5,240 nt of DNA from Alcanivorax sp. (GTDB taxonomy: Bacteria; Pseudomonadota; Gammaproteobacteria; Pseudomonadales; Alcanivoracaceae), in NCBI GenBank assembly GCA_007135015.1, contig SLJS01000025.1:1-5240 (forward strand), read 5' to 3'. Positions 1 to 5,135 of the stretch are shown here, piece after piece. Positions within the stretch are counted from its first letter, which is position 1. Each line of letters opens with the position of its first letter. Both the position numbers and the translations under genes were made by a program. Below the pieces are notes generated by a model. It was not told the origin of the DNA and made no database searches. It saw only the letters and a list, made by a program, of their open reading frames with translations.

Positions 1-3
1 CGC

Positions 4-750
4 CTACTGCTGCGGCAGAAGATCAATGGGGTTCTGTGGCTTGCCATCCTTGCGGATTTCAAAGCGAAGCTGGGTGCGGTAGGTGCCCGTTGCACCCATG
101 CGGGCGATCCGCTCGCCCTGATCCACCTGCTGTCCCTCGCTGACCAGCAGGTCCTGGTTATGGGCGTAGGCGCTCAGCCAGTGATCGTCGTGCTTGAGAA
201 TGATCAGCTTGCCGTAACCGGTCAGTCCCGAGCCACGGTACACCACCGTGCCGGCCTCGGCCGCATGCACCGGGTCGCCGCTGCTGCCGGCGATGGTGAT
301 GCCGCCGCGGCCGGGTTCGTTCGGATCAAAGCTGCTGAGCACGGAGCCGTTGACCGGCCAGCGCCAGTTCAGGTCGGCGGCGCCCGACGACGACGAAGCA
401 CTCCGTGAAGGGGCCGGCGATGCCCGCCCACCGGACGGCCGCGAGCTCTCCGGTTGAGCGGGCCGGTCTCCCGTGCCGCTGGCCGGGGCCGCCCGCGCCT
501 GGCGGGACGCCGCCGGCGTCGTGGCATCCAGACGGATCACCTGGCCAGGATAGATGGTGTAGCTGGAATCGATATCATTGGCCCTGGCCAGTTCCCGGTA
601 GTCATGGCCGTGGCGCCAGGCAATGGAATACAGGGTGTCGCCTTCGCGCACCGTATAGGTGGCCCGGTCCCCGCCGTAGTAGTCGACGACCGGTGCCTGA
701 TTCACGGAGCAGCCCGCCAGCCAGACCGCCACGAGAAGCAGTCGTTTCAA
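4..750 (-). CDS. nlpD: NlpD-type murein hydrolase activator lipoprotein (LysM + degenerate LytM/M23)
   Basis: NlpD is an outer-membrane lipoprotein that in E. coli activates the septal amidase AmiC during daughter-cell separation. The 248-residue product has a short signal peptide (K2, R3, hydrophobic 4-12) with lipobox LAGC, so Cys14 is the predicted lipidated residue; Ser at +2 fits outer-membrane sorting. A LysM domain spans about 32-75 (YTVREGDTLYSIA), followed by a Ser/Ala/Pro/Arg-rich linker at about 77-125 and a LytM/M23 domain at about 128-244. The metal-binding residues of active M23 peptidases are missing: the H-x-x-x-D region reads RGGITIAG, and the final HxH position reads QLRFEIR. 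This fits a non-catalytic activator. The start is TTG. It is the only ATG/GTG/TTG codon before the lipobox that gives a signal peptide, because an in-frame stop lies upstream. The TTG overlaps the stop of the preceding gene as TTGA. A stem-loop and an AAGGGG ribosome site lie just upstream. rpoS would normally follow. Confidence 0.94.
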   Translation of the reverse strand: MKRLLLVAVWLAGCSVNQAPVVDYYGGDRATYTVREGDTLYSIAWRHGHDYRELARANDIDSSYTIYPGQVIRLDATTPAASRQARAAPASGTGDRPAQPESSRPSGGRASPAPSRSASSSSGAADLNWRWPVNGSVLSSFDPNEPGRGGITIAGSSGDPVHAAEAGTVVYRGSGLTGYGKLIILKHDDHWLSAYAHNQDLLVSEGQQVDQGERIARMGATGTYRTQLRFEIRKDGKPQNPIDLLPQQ

Positions 751-1679
751 TCTGCTGCATCCCCTTGTTTCTGCCTGTGCTCATTATGCACAGGCAGGCG
801 GCGCGAAAGTAACCATACCAGCACCACACCGAAAGCCAGCGCCAGCAGTGCCGGTACCACCAACGCCGGCTCGCCGGTCTGTTCACTCCATTGCGCGGGC
901 CACAGGGTATGCTCGCGCACCGCGCCCTCTTCCGCCGGGACCCGCCAGGGCCACAAACGGGCCAGCGAGCCAGCCATGAAGCCAGCCAGCAGGGCCATCA
1001 CCGGGTCATGCCAGCGCTCCAGCAGCCAGCGAAGCAGGTGCACGAATGCCAGCAGCCCGGTGACACAGCCAACCACGAAGGCTGACAACAGCGGCACCTC
1101 GAGATTACGCAACGCTTCCAGCACCGGCAGATACATGCCCAGCAGCAGCAGGATGAAACTGCCGGAAATACCCGGCAGGATCATCGCGCAGATGGCCACG
1201 CTGCCGGCAAGGAAAAAGGTCAGTGGCATCAGGCCCAATGCATCCAGACCCGGACGCGAGACCACCCAGCCCGCGGTGAGCACCCCCAGCAGGAACACCG
1301 CCCAGATCGCCGGGCCGAAATGCGCCAGCGGGCGCAGCACCACGGCGATGCTGGCCAGGATCAGTCCGCAGAAGAAGGACCAGACGGGTACCTCGTAGTG
1401 CGTCATCAGCCAGACGATCAGGTTCGCCAGCAACAGGATACTGGTGACAATGCCCGCCAGCAGCGTGGTCAGGAAACCCAGGTTGCCCTCGCGCCAGAAG
1501 GCGGCGAACCCGCGGCGCCACCAGACGCCGAACAGGCGCGGACGGAGATTGCTGAGGGTGAAGATCAGTTCCCGGTAGATCCCGGTGATCAGCGCAATGG
1601 TGCCACCAGAGACCCCGGGCACCACATCGGCGGCGCCCATGCCCAGCCCCCGGGCGAAGATTCCCGGCCAGCGACTCAA
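747..1679 (-). CDS. popT: DUF368 / PopT-family polyprenyl-phosphate transporter
   Basis: This is a polytopic inner-membrane protein of the DUF368 (VCA0040-like) family. Family members have been shown to return undecaprenyl phosphate, the lipid carrier of cell-wall precursors, to the cytoplasmic leaflet, and in Vibrio they matter mainly in alkaline conditions. From the TTG start the product is 310 residues, normal for the family. The diagnostic motif MGAADVVPGVSGGTI lies at about 14-28, and a related second copy, PGISGSFI, at 169-176, so the protein has two similar halves. Hydrophobic segments are visible at about 70-92, 98-116, 122-140, 150-182, 196-218, 226-243 and 271-292, and the tail is hydrophilic. 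I chose TTG because it leaves about 14 residues before GAADVVPG, as in relatives as I recall them, and because it overlaps the pcm stop as TTGA. An ATG at 1640 is an alternative. The gene is not part of the standard surE-pcm-nlpD-rpoS order. Family assignment is firm; function here is inferred. Confidence 0.9.
   Translation of the reverse strand: MSRWPGIFARGLGMGAADVVPGVSGGTIALITGIYRELIFTLSNLRPRLFGVWWRRGFAAFWREGNLGFLTTLLAGIVTSILLLANLIVWLMTHYEVPVWSFFCGLILASIAVVLRPLAHFGPAIWAVFLLGVLTAGWVVSRPGLDALGLMPLTFFLAGSVAICAMILPGISGSFILLLLGMYLPVLEALRNLEVPLLSAFVVGCVTGLLAFVHLLRWLLERWHDPVMALLAGFMAGSLARLWPWRVPAEEGAVREHTLWPAQWSEQTGEPALVVPALLALAFGVVLVWLLSRRLPVHNEHRQKQGDAAD
761..766 (-). promoter_or_regulatory. Ribosome-binding site for the nlpD TTG start
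   Basis: AAGGGG on the minus strand, 10 nt before the TTG at 750. The spacing is long, and an out-of-frame ATG (757-755) lies between. That ATG opens a frame without a lipobox, so it is not the nlpD start. Confidence 0.5.
771..797 (-). repeat. Perfect 10-bp inverted repeat (stem-loop) before nlpD
   Basis: On the minus strand the arm CTGCCTGTGC (797-788) pairs exactly with GCACAGGCAG (780-771) across a 7-base loop, ATAATGA. It lies inside the last codons of the DUF368 gene and ends 4 nt before the AAGGGG ribosome site of nlpD. No T-run follows on either strand, so it is not a simple terminator. It could shape translation, transcript processing or stability, or be a protein-binding site; none of these is shown by the sequence. 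Confidence 0.75.
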
Positions 1680-2311
1680 CGCTCGACCCCGCGCTGGAAG
1701 GGCACGAAACGCACCGGCTCCAGTCGCTGACTGTGGAACTGGTCCCCGTCCCGATCCACAACGGTCAGCCACTGGGTACCCGTATCACCCACGGGCATCA
1801 CCAGCCGTCCGCCGTCGGCGAGCTGGTCGAGCAGCTCCCGGGGCACTTCCGCCCGGGCACAGGCGGCCAGGATGCCGTCGAAGGGCGCTTCCGAGGCCCA
1901 GCCCAGGGTGCCGTCGGCATGCTTGAGCTGGACCCGCGCCAGCCCCAGCTCCCGCAGCCGCTTGCGCGCCTGCTCCTGCAGGGGCCGAATGCGCTCGACG
2001 GAATAGACCTCGTCGCAGAGGCCGGCCAGCACGGCGGCCTGATAGCCGCAACCGGTGCCGATTTCCAGCACCTTGCGCGGGGCGCCCCGCTCGACCAGCA
2101 GCTCGGTCATGCGCGCGACCACCCAGGGCTGGGAAATGGTCTGGCCGTAACCGATGGGCAGGGCCGTATCGTCATAGGCCTGATGCGACAGGGCCTCCTC
2201 CATGAACAGGTGCCGGGGCGTGGTGCGGATCATCTCCAGCACCCGCTCATCGCCGATTCCCTTTTCCCGCAACCGGTTTGCCAGTCGCTCGCGGGTCCGT
2301 GCCGAAGTCAT
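1676..2311 (-). CDS. pcm: Protein-L-isoaspartate O-methyltransferase
   Basis: Pcm is a cytosolic enzyme that uses S-adenosylmethionine to methylate L-isoaspartyl residues in aged proteins, starting their repair. The 211-residue product matches the bacterial enzyme over its full length (E. coli 208). The substrate-site segment GYGQTISQP lies at about 54-62, SAM-binding motif I VLEIGTGCGY at 81-90, the acidic post-I strand VYSVER at 102-107, and the C-terminal block VRFVPFQRG at 200-208. The ATG at 2311 gives the usual family N-terminus, MTSxRTRERL, and has AAGGG at a 7-nt spacing. A GTG at 2341 would add 10 residues and has a better-looking AAGGGGAG at 9 nt, so the true start is not fully settled. 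The upstream neighbour is truD rather than the usual surE. The stop codon overlaps the TTG start of the DUF368 gene, which suggests coupled translation. Confidence 0.94.
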   Translation of the reverse strand: MTSARTRERLANRLREKGIGDERVLEMIRTTPRHLFMEEALSHQAYDDTALPIGYGQTISQPWVVARMTELLVERGAPRKVLEIGTGCGYQAAVLAGLCDEVYSVERIRPLQEQARKRLRELGLARVQLKHADGTLGWASEAPFDGILAACARAEVPRELLDQLADGGRLVMPVGDTGTQWLTVVDRDGDQFHSQRLEPVRFVPFQRGVER

Positions 2312-2358
2312 GCCGATACCCTTCAGGTCGGTTCCGTTCACCGCGACATTCTCCCCTT
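2312..2358 (-). promoter_or_regulatory. Two competing ribosome-binding sites and starts for pcm
   Basis: Read on the minus strand, AAGGGGAG (2358-2351) lies 9 nt before a GTG codon at 2341. Then AAGGG (2323-2319) lies 7 nt before the ATG at 2311, in the same frame. Homology favours the ATG, while the ribosome-site match favours the GTG. The GTG also overlaps the TGA of a three-codon ATG-TCG-CGG minigene (2349-2338), whose ATG is too close to the ribosome site to be a convincing start. Confidence 0.5.
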
Positions 2359-2362
2359 GTTA

Positions 2363-2388
2363 GTCCGGACAGATTGTTTCCGGACAGA
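2363..2388. repeat. Short direct repeat with an embedded inverted repeat in the truD-pcm gap
   Basis: The 10-base unit TCCGGACAGA occurs twice, at 2364-2373 and 2379-2388, with a 15-base period. The same segment contains an inverted repeat, GTCCGGA at 2363-2369 and TCCGGAC at 2379-2385, around a 9-base loop. It begins 2 bases after the truD stop codon and ends about 20 bases before the first possible pcm start. No T-run follows on either strand, so it is not a standard terminator. It could be an operator, an RNA processing site or a chance small duplication. Confidence 0.6.
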
Positions 2389-2389
2389 C

Positions 2390-3400
2390 TCAATCTTGTT
2401 CTTCGAGTTCAAGCAGTTGCGCCAGCACTGTGGTGGCGAAGGCGCCCGCGGGCAGACGGAATTCCAGCTCCAACTCCGTGTCCTGGCGCTGCCAATCGAG
2501 CGCCTGCACCGCCAGCCTGGTGGCCCGGCGGGCGGCGTCCACGCCGGCCTGCGCCAGTGCCTCCACCAGCGCCTGATCGGGCTCCAGGACCCGCGCCTCC
2601 AGCCGCGCACAGGCGCCGGATGATGCCATGCCCCCGGCACCGGGCAAAGGGGCCGTGGGGTGGATCTCGCCGGCGGCAAGCCGCGCGACGGCATCGGGCT
2701 CGTCCGCTTCTCGGAAGAGCCCCCGGCTGCCTTCCGGCTGCAGGATGTCGCCGTCGAGCAGACGATTCCAGCAGCCCTGCTCCACCCGGGCGGCCAGCAC
2801 CCGGTTGAACAGCTCGCTGCGCACCGCCGACAGCCAGAGTCCGCGCAGCGCCCGCTTGCGCGGTGCCTCGCCGGTGCCCAGCAGCCAGGCCCGCCCGCGC
2901 AGGGCATTGCTGTTGTGCGCGCCGAAACGCTGGGCGCCGAAGTAATTGGGTACGCCCTCGGCGGCCACCTTGGCCAGCCCCGCCTCCAGTGCCTCCGGGT
3001 CGCCACGGAGGTCGCGCACCCGCAGGACAAAGCGGTTTGCCCGATGGGTGCCGCGCTGCAGCTTGCGCCGGTGTCGCCGGGCAAGCAGTTCCTCGACCCC
3101 CGGCGGCCAGTCGAAGGCGGGATCCGCCTGGCCCGGCAGATGAATGCTGAACCACTGCTCGGTAACGGCCCGGCGATCCTTGCGCCCGGAGTAGTTCACC
3201 CGGCGGCGTGGTACACCCGCCTGCCGGGCCAGCCAGACCGCCAGGTCCTCGGTGTTCCACTCCCGCTTGCGCAGCTTCAGCCACAGGTGCTCGCCCTCGC
3301 CGTCGGGCTCCACACCAACTTCCTCGTAGACCCGGAAGTCCTCCGGCTCCACGCGAATGCGCCCGCAGGCCGGGGCCGGCCGTTCCAGCGTCTCGCTCAA
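2390..3400 (-). CDS. truD: tRNA pseudouridine(13) synthase TruD
   Basis: TruD isomerises uridine 13 of certain tRNAs to pseudouridine. From the TTG at 3400 the product is 336 residues (E. coli 349). The catalytic motif reads SGRKDRRAVTEQW, with the nucleophilic aspartate at residue 75, matching D80 of E. coli. Other family blocks are PEDF at about 19-22, GEGEHLW at 34-40, KLQRGTHRANRF at 113-124, GVPNYFGAQRFG at 149-160, and LPAGAFATTVL near the C-terminus (316-326). I chose TTG because it overlaps the ispF stop as TTGA, has GGAGG (3409-3405) 4 nt upstream, and leaves an N-terminus of about the right length before PEDF. The next in-frame candidate, a GTG 16 codons later, would remove almost all of that segment. 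The open frame runs further upstream only as a shadow of ispF. The usual downstream partner surE is absent. Confidence 0.95.
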   Translation of the reverse strand: MSETLERPAPACGRIRVEPEDFRVYEEVGVEPDGEGEHLWLKLRKREWNTEDLAVWLARQAGVPRRRVNYSGRKDRRAVTEQWFSIHLPGQADPAFDWPPGVEELLARRHRRKLQRGTHRANRFVLRVRDLRGDPEALEAGLAKVAAEGVPNYFGAQRFGAHNSNALRGRAWLLGTGEAPRKRALRGLWLSAVRSELFNRVLAARVEQGCWNRLLDGDILQPEGSRGLFREADEPDAVARLAAGEIHPTAPLPGAGGMASSGACARLEARVLEPDQALVEALAQAGVDAARRATRLAVQALDWQRQDTELELEFRLPAGAFATTVLAQLLELEEQD

Positions 3401-3879
3401 GCGGCCTCCAGCAGCACGATCGCCATGGCGGCAATGCCTTCGCCACGGCCGGTAAAGCCGAGCCCTTCGGTGGTGGTGGCCTTGATGGATACGCACCCGG
3501 TATCGGCACCCAGGCGCGCAGCCACGGCGCGGCGCATGGCCTCCACATGGGGAGCGATCTTCGGTTTCTGGCAGATGACCGTCAGGTCCGCGTTGCCCAG
3601 CCGCCAGCCCCGGCCGGAAACCTCGGCGTAGACACGGTCCAGCAGGACCATGGAATCGGCCCCGCGCCACTGCTCGCTGCTGTCGGGGAACCAGCGCCCC
3701 AGGTCCCCCAGCGCCAGTGCGCCAAGCAGGGCGTCACAGAGGGCGTGGAGCACCACGTCCCCGTCGGAGTGCGCCACCAGACCCCGGTCATGGGGAATCG
3801 TGATGCCGCCCAGTACCACCTGATGGCCCGGGCCGAAAGCGTGCACGTCGTAGCCCTGACCTATCCGGAATCCTGCCAC
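3397..3879 (-). CDS. ispF: 2-C-methyl-D-erythritol 2,4-cyclodiphosphate synthase
   Basis: IspF catalyses the fifth step of the MEP pathway to isoprenoids, cyclising CDP-methylerythritol 2-phosphate to MEcPP with release of CMP. The product has 160 residues, the normal size. Metal ligands are visible as D11 and H13 in GQGYDVHAF and H45 in VLHALCDAL. The HSDGD motif is at 37-41, and the nucleotide/phosphate-binding ATTTEGLGFTGRGEGI segment at 134-149. The start codon is GTG, and the N-terminus AGFRIGQGYDVH aligns directly with the family start. The first 19 nt lie inside the end of ispD, and its ribosome site (GAGGGG) falls in the Glu/Gln-rich tail codons of ispD, so translation is probably coupled. 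Its own stop codon overlaps the truD start. Confidence 0.97.
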   Translation of the reverse strand: MAGFRIGQGYDVHAFGPGHQVVLGGITIPHDRGLVAHSDGDVVLHALCDALLGALALGDLGRWFPDSSEQWRGADSMVLLDRVYAEVSGRGWRLGNADLTVICQKPKIAPHVEAMRRAVAARLGADTGCVSIKATTTEGLGFTGRGEGIAAMAIVLLEAA

Positions 3880-4592
3880 CGCAGCCCCTCTTCTTCCTGC
3901 TGTTGCAGATGGAATCCTGCCAGAGGCAGGTCCGCCGGTTCCGTGACCTTGATGTTGTCCGCCCGGCCGGTCACCAGCCGGGGACGCCAGCCCGCCCGCT
4001 CCATGGCCGAAGCCTCGTCGGTAATGGCCGCACCGGCTTCCAGGGCCTCGACCAGGGCCCGGTGTAGCACGGTCACCGGAAAGAGCTGTGGTGTCAGCGC
4101 CCGCCAGATCCGTCGGCGATCCGGCGTGGCCAGCACGAAACCCTGATCGTCCGATTCCTTGAGGGTGTCGGTCAGCGGCCGGGCCAGCAGCGCCCCGTCA
4201 TCGCCGGCGCTGGCCAGCAGCCGTTCCATGTCCGACAGCCGCACGCAGGGACGGGCCATGTCATGGACCAGCACCCAGTCGCGCTCGCCGGCGTCACCCA
4301 GCAGGGCTTCCAGCCCCAGGCGTACCGACTCGGCGCGGGTGTCGCCTCCCGTGACCGTTTCCACCCGGCGATGGGAGGCCGGCGGCAGGGTCGGCCACCA
4401 AGGGTCGTCCCGGGCCACCGCCACCACGACCCGCTCGATGGAGGCCAGCGCGAGCAGCCGCGCCATGGTGTGCTCGGCCAGGGTCCGGCCGCGCAGGGTC
4501 AGGTACTGCTTGGGCAGCGCCGCGCCCATCCGGCGCCCGGCGCCCGCCGCGGGCACCAGGGCGTGAACCCGGGCGTCAGCGGGAAGCGTCAT
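3861..4592 (-). CDS. ispD: 2-C-methyl-D-erythritol 4-phosphate cytidylyltransferase
   Basis: IspD transfers CMP from CTP to methylerythritol phosphate, the third step of the MEP pathway. The 243-residue product has the nucleotide-binding loop VPAAGAGRRMGAALPKQYL at 13-31, with R21 and K28 matching the catalytic R20 and K27 of E. coli. GGDTRAESV lies at 82-90, LTPQLFP at 166-172, ITDEASAME at 190-198 and the C-terminal GRADNIKVT at 209-217, with the conserved lysine. The usual VHDAARP motif reads VHDMARP here (109-115), an Ala-to-Met change next to the metal-binding aspartate. The ATG start has GGGGAG 7 nt upstream. The gene overlaps ftsB by 17 nt and ispF by 19 nt. The tail QQQEEEG is encoded by the DNA that carries the ispF ribosome site. 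Confidence 0.97.
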   Translation of the reverse strand: MTLPADARVHALVPAAGAGRRMGAALPKQYLTLRGRTLAEHTMARLLALASIERVVVAVARDDPWWPTLPPASHRRVETVTGGDTRAESVRLGLEALLGDAGERDWVLVHDMARPCVRLSDMERLLASAGDDGALLARPLTDTLKESDDQGFVLATPDRRRIWRALTPQLFPVTVLHRALVEALEAGAAITDEASAMERAGWRPRLVTGRADNIKVTEPADLPLAGFHLQQQEEEGLRWQDSG

Positions 4593-4980
4593 CGCCGCTC
4601 TCCCCGCCCGGCTCCAGCACCATGAAGAAACTTTCTCCCTCGCGGATCATGCCCAGGTCCCGCCGGGCGATTTCCTCGACCTTGTCCAGCCCCGCCTTGA
4701 GTTCCTCCACGTCCGCCGCCATCAGCCGATTGCGCTCGCGCAGCGCGGCGTTCTCCTGCTCCAGGGTCTCCACCCGCTCGCGCAGTTCCATGACATGACG
4801 CAGGCTGCCCTCGCCGAACCAGAGCCGCACCTGGAGGCCGAACAGTACCACCAGCAGCACCGAAAGGGTGAGCCACCACAGCGGACGCCGGCGAAGCGCC
4901 TCGCCGGCGTCCCGTCGGGCCCGCGCCCCACCGGCAACAGCGGCGGTGCCACGCCCTTTTTGAGTGCCCTTTCTCGCCAC
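4576..4980 (-). CDS. ftsB: Cell division protein FtsB with long basic N-terminus
   Basis: FtsB is a single-pass bitopic protein that forms the FtsQLB complex and helps activate septal peptidoglycan synthesis. The 134-residue product is longer than usual (E. coli 103). Residues 1-33 are a Gly/Ala/Arg/Lys-rich cytoplasmic extension, 34-52 the transmembrane segment, and LWFGEGSL (53-60) matches the family. Residues about 60-103 form a predicted coiled coil (ELRERVETLEQENAALRERN). EEIARRDLGMIREGESFF at 102-119 is the conserved C-terminal block. The start is GTG with a strong GGAGG (4990-4986) 5 nt upstream. There is no ATG, GTG or TTG between it and the membrane segment, so the extension is real if the gene is intact. 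Position between eno and ispD is the standard gammaproteobacterial order. Confidence 0.94.
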   Translation of the reverse strand: MARKGTQKGRGTAAVAGGARARRDAGEALRRRPLWWLTLSVLLVVLFGLQVRLWFGEGSLRHVMELRERVETLEQENAALRERNRLMAADVEELKAGLDKVEEIARRDLGMIREGESFFMVLEPGGESGDDASR

Positions 4981-4984
4981 AGAC

Positions 4985-4990
4985 TCCTCC
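4985..4990 (-). promoter_or_regulatory. Strong Shine-Dalgarno site fixing the ftsB GTG start
   Basis: GGAGGA on the minus strand, with 5 nt between GGAGG and the GTG at 4980. It decides the start: no later start codon precedes the transmembrane segment. An ATG in another frame just upstream (at about 5006) has no comparable site. Confidence 0.75.
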
Positions 4991-5050
4991 GGGGAGTTGC
5001 TTCATGCCGGGCGGCGCGGCCATGATCCATGCCTGCCGCACCCGGCCGGC

Positions 5051-5071
5051 AAAAGGCGCCGCACAGGCGCC
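5051..5071 (-). terminator. Probable factor-independent terminator after eno
   Basis: On the minus strand GGCGCC (5071-5066), a 5-base loop (5065-5061) and GGCGCC (5060-5055) form a 6-bp all-GC stem, followed directly by TTTT (5054-5051). It lies about 65 nt after the eno stop codon. The short stem and only four Ts make it modest in strength. It would separate eno from the ftsB operon. Confidence 0.5.
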
Positions 5072-5072
5072 G

Positions 5073-5078
5073 ATTCTA
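5073..5078 (-). promoter_or_regulatory. Possible sigma70 -10 element for the ftsB operon
   Basis: TAGAAT on the minus strand matches the TATAAT consensus at five of six bases and sits in the only intergenic region, about 93 nt before the ftsB start. The region 16-18 nt upstream (around AGAAGT) is a poor -35 match. Transcription would begin near 5066, inside the terminator stem. The call rests on the -10 element and the context only. Confidence 0.35.
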
Positions 5079-5135
5079 CCGCGTTTGCGTGCGGCACTTC
5101 TGTCGCTTCACCGCCTCCCCGTCGCCGGAGCCGGA

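Noticed and set aside
547..552. TATCCT, a possible internal -10 element for rpoS within nlpD
   Set aside because: rpoS promoters inside nlpD are known in E. coli, but this match has no acceptable -35 element and the motif is weak in a high-GC gene.
602..757. Out-of-frame ATG between the nlpD ribosome site and the TTG start
   Set aside because: It reads a frame without a lipobox, LysM or LytM motif. The NlpD signal peptide is in the TTG frame.
782..787. CATAAT within the loop of the stem-loop before nlpD as a -10 element
   Set aside because: The hexamer is a good match, but the sequence 16-19 nt upstream has no -35 resemblance, and it lies within the end of a coding region.
454..1398. Plus-strand open frame of 314 codons
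   Set aside because: It lies antisense to the DUF368 gene and nlpD, both with clear family motifs. Its translation is low-complexity (Arg, Ser, Thr, Pro) with no recognisable domain, as expected of a high-GC shadow frame.
1680..1772. Upstream extension of the DUF368 frame into pcm
   Set aside because: The added 31 residues are polar, lie inside pcm and have no counterpart in the family; the TTG at 1679 gives a normal N-terminus.
2340..2420. Possible promoter in the truD-pcm gap
   Set aside because: TTGAAC and TTGAGT occur on the minus strand, but no -10-like hexamer lies at a suitable distance from either.
1733..2623. Plus-strand open frame of 296 codons
   Set aside because: It is antisense to pcm and the end of truD and spans their junction; it is best explained by high-GC codon bias.
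2660..3631. Plus-strand open frame of 323 codons
   Set aside because: It is antisense to truD and ispF, whose motifs are unambiguous. No domain is recognisable in the translation.
3401..3670. Upstream extension of the truD frame into ispF
   Set aside because: The extra residues are Arg/Gly/His-rich, do not resemble any TruD N-terminus, and lie wholly inside ispF.
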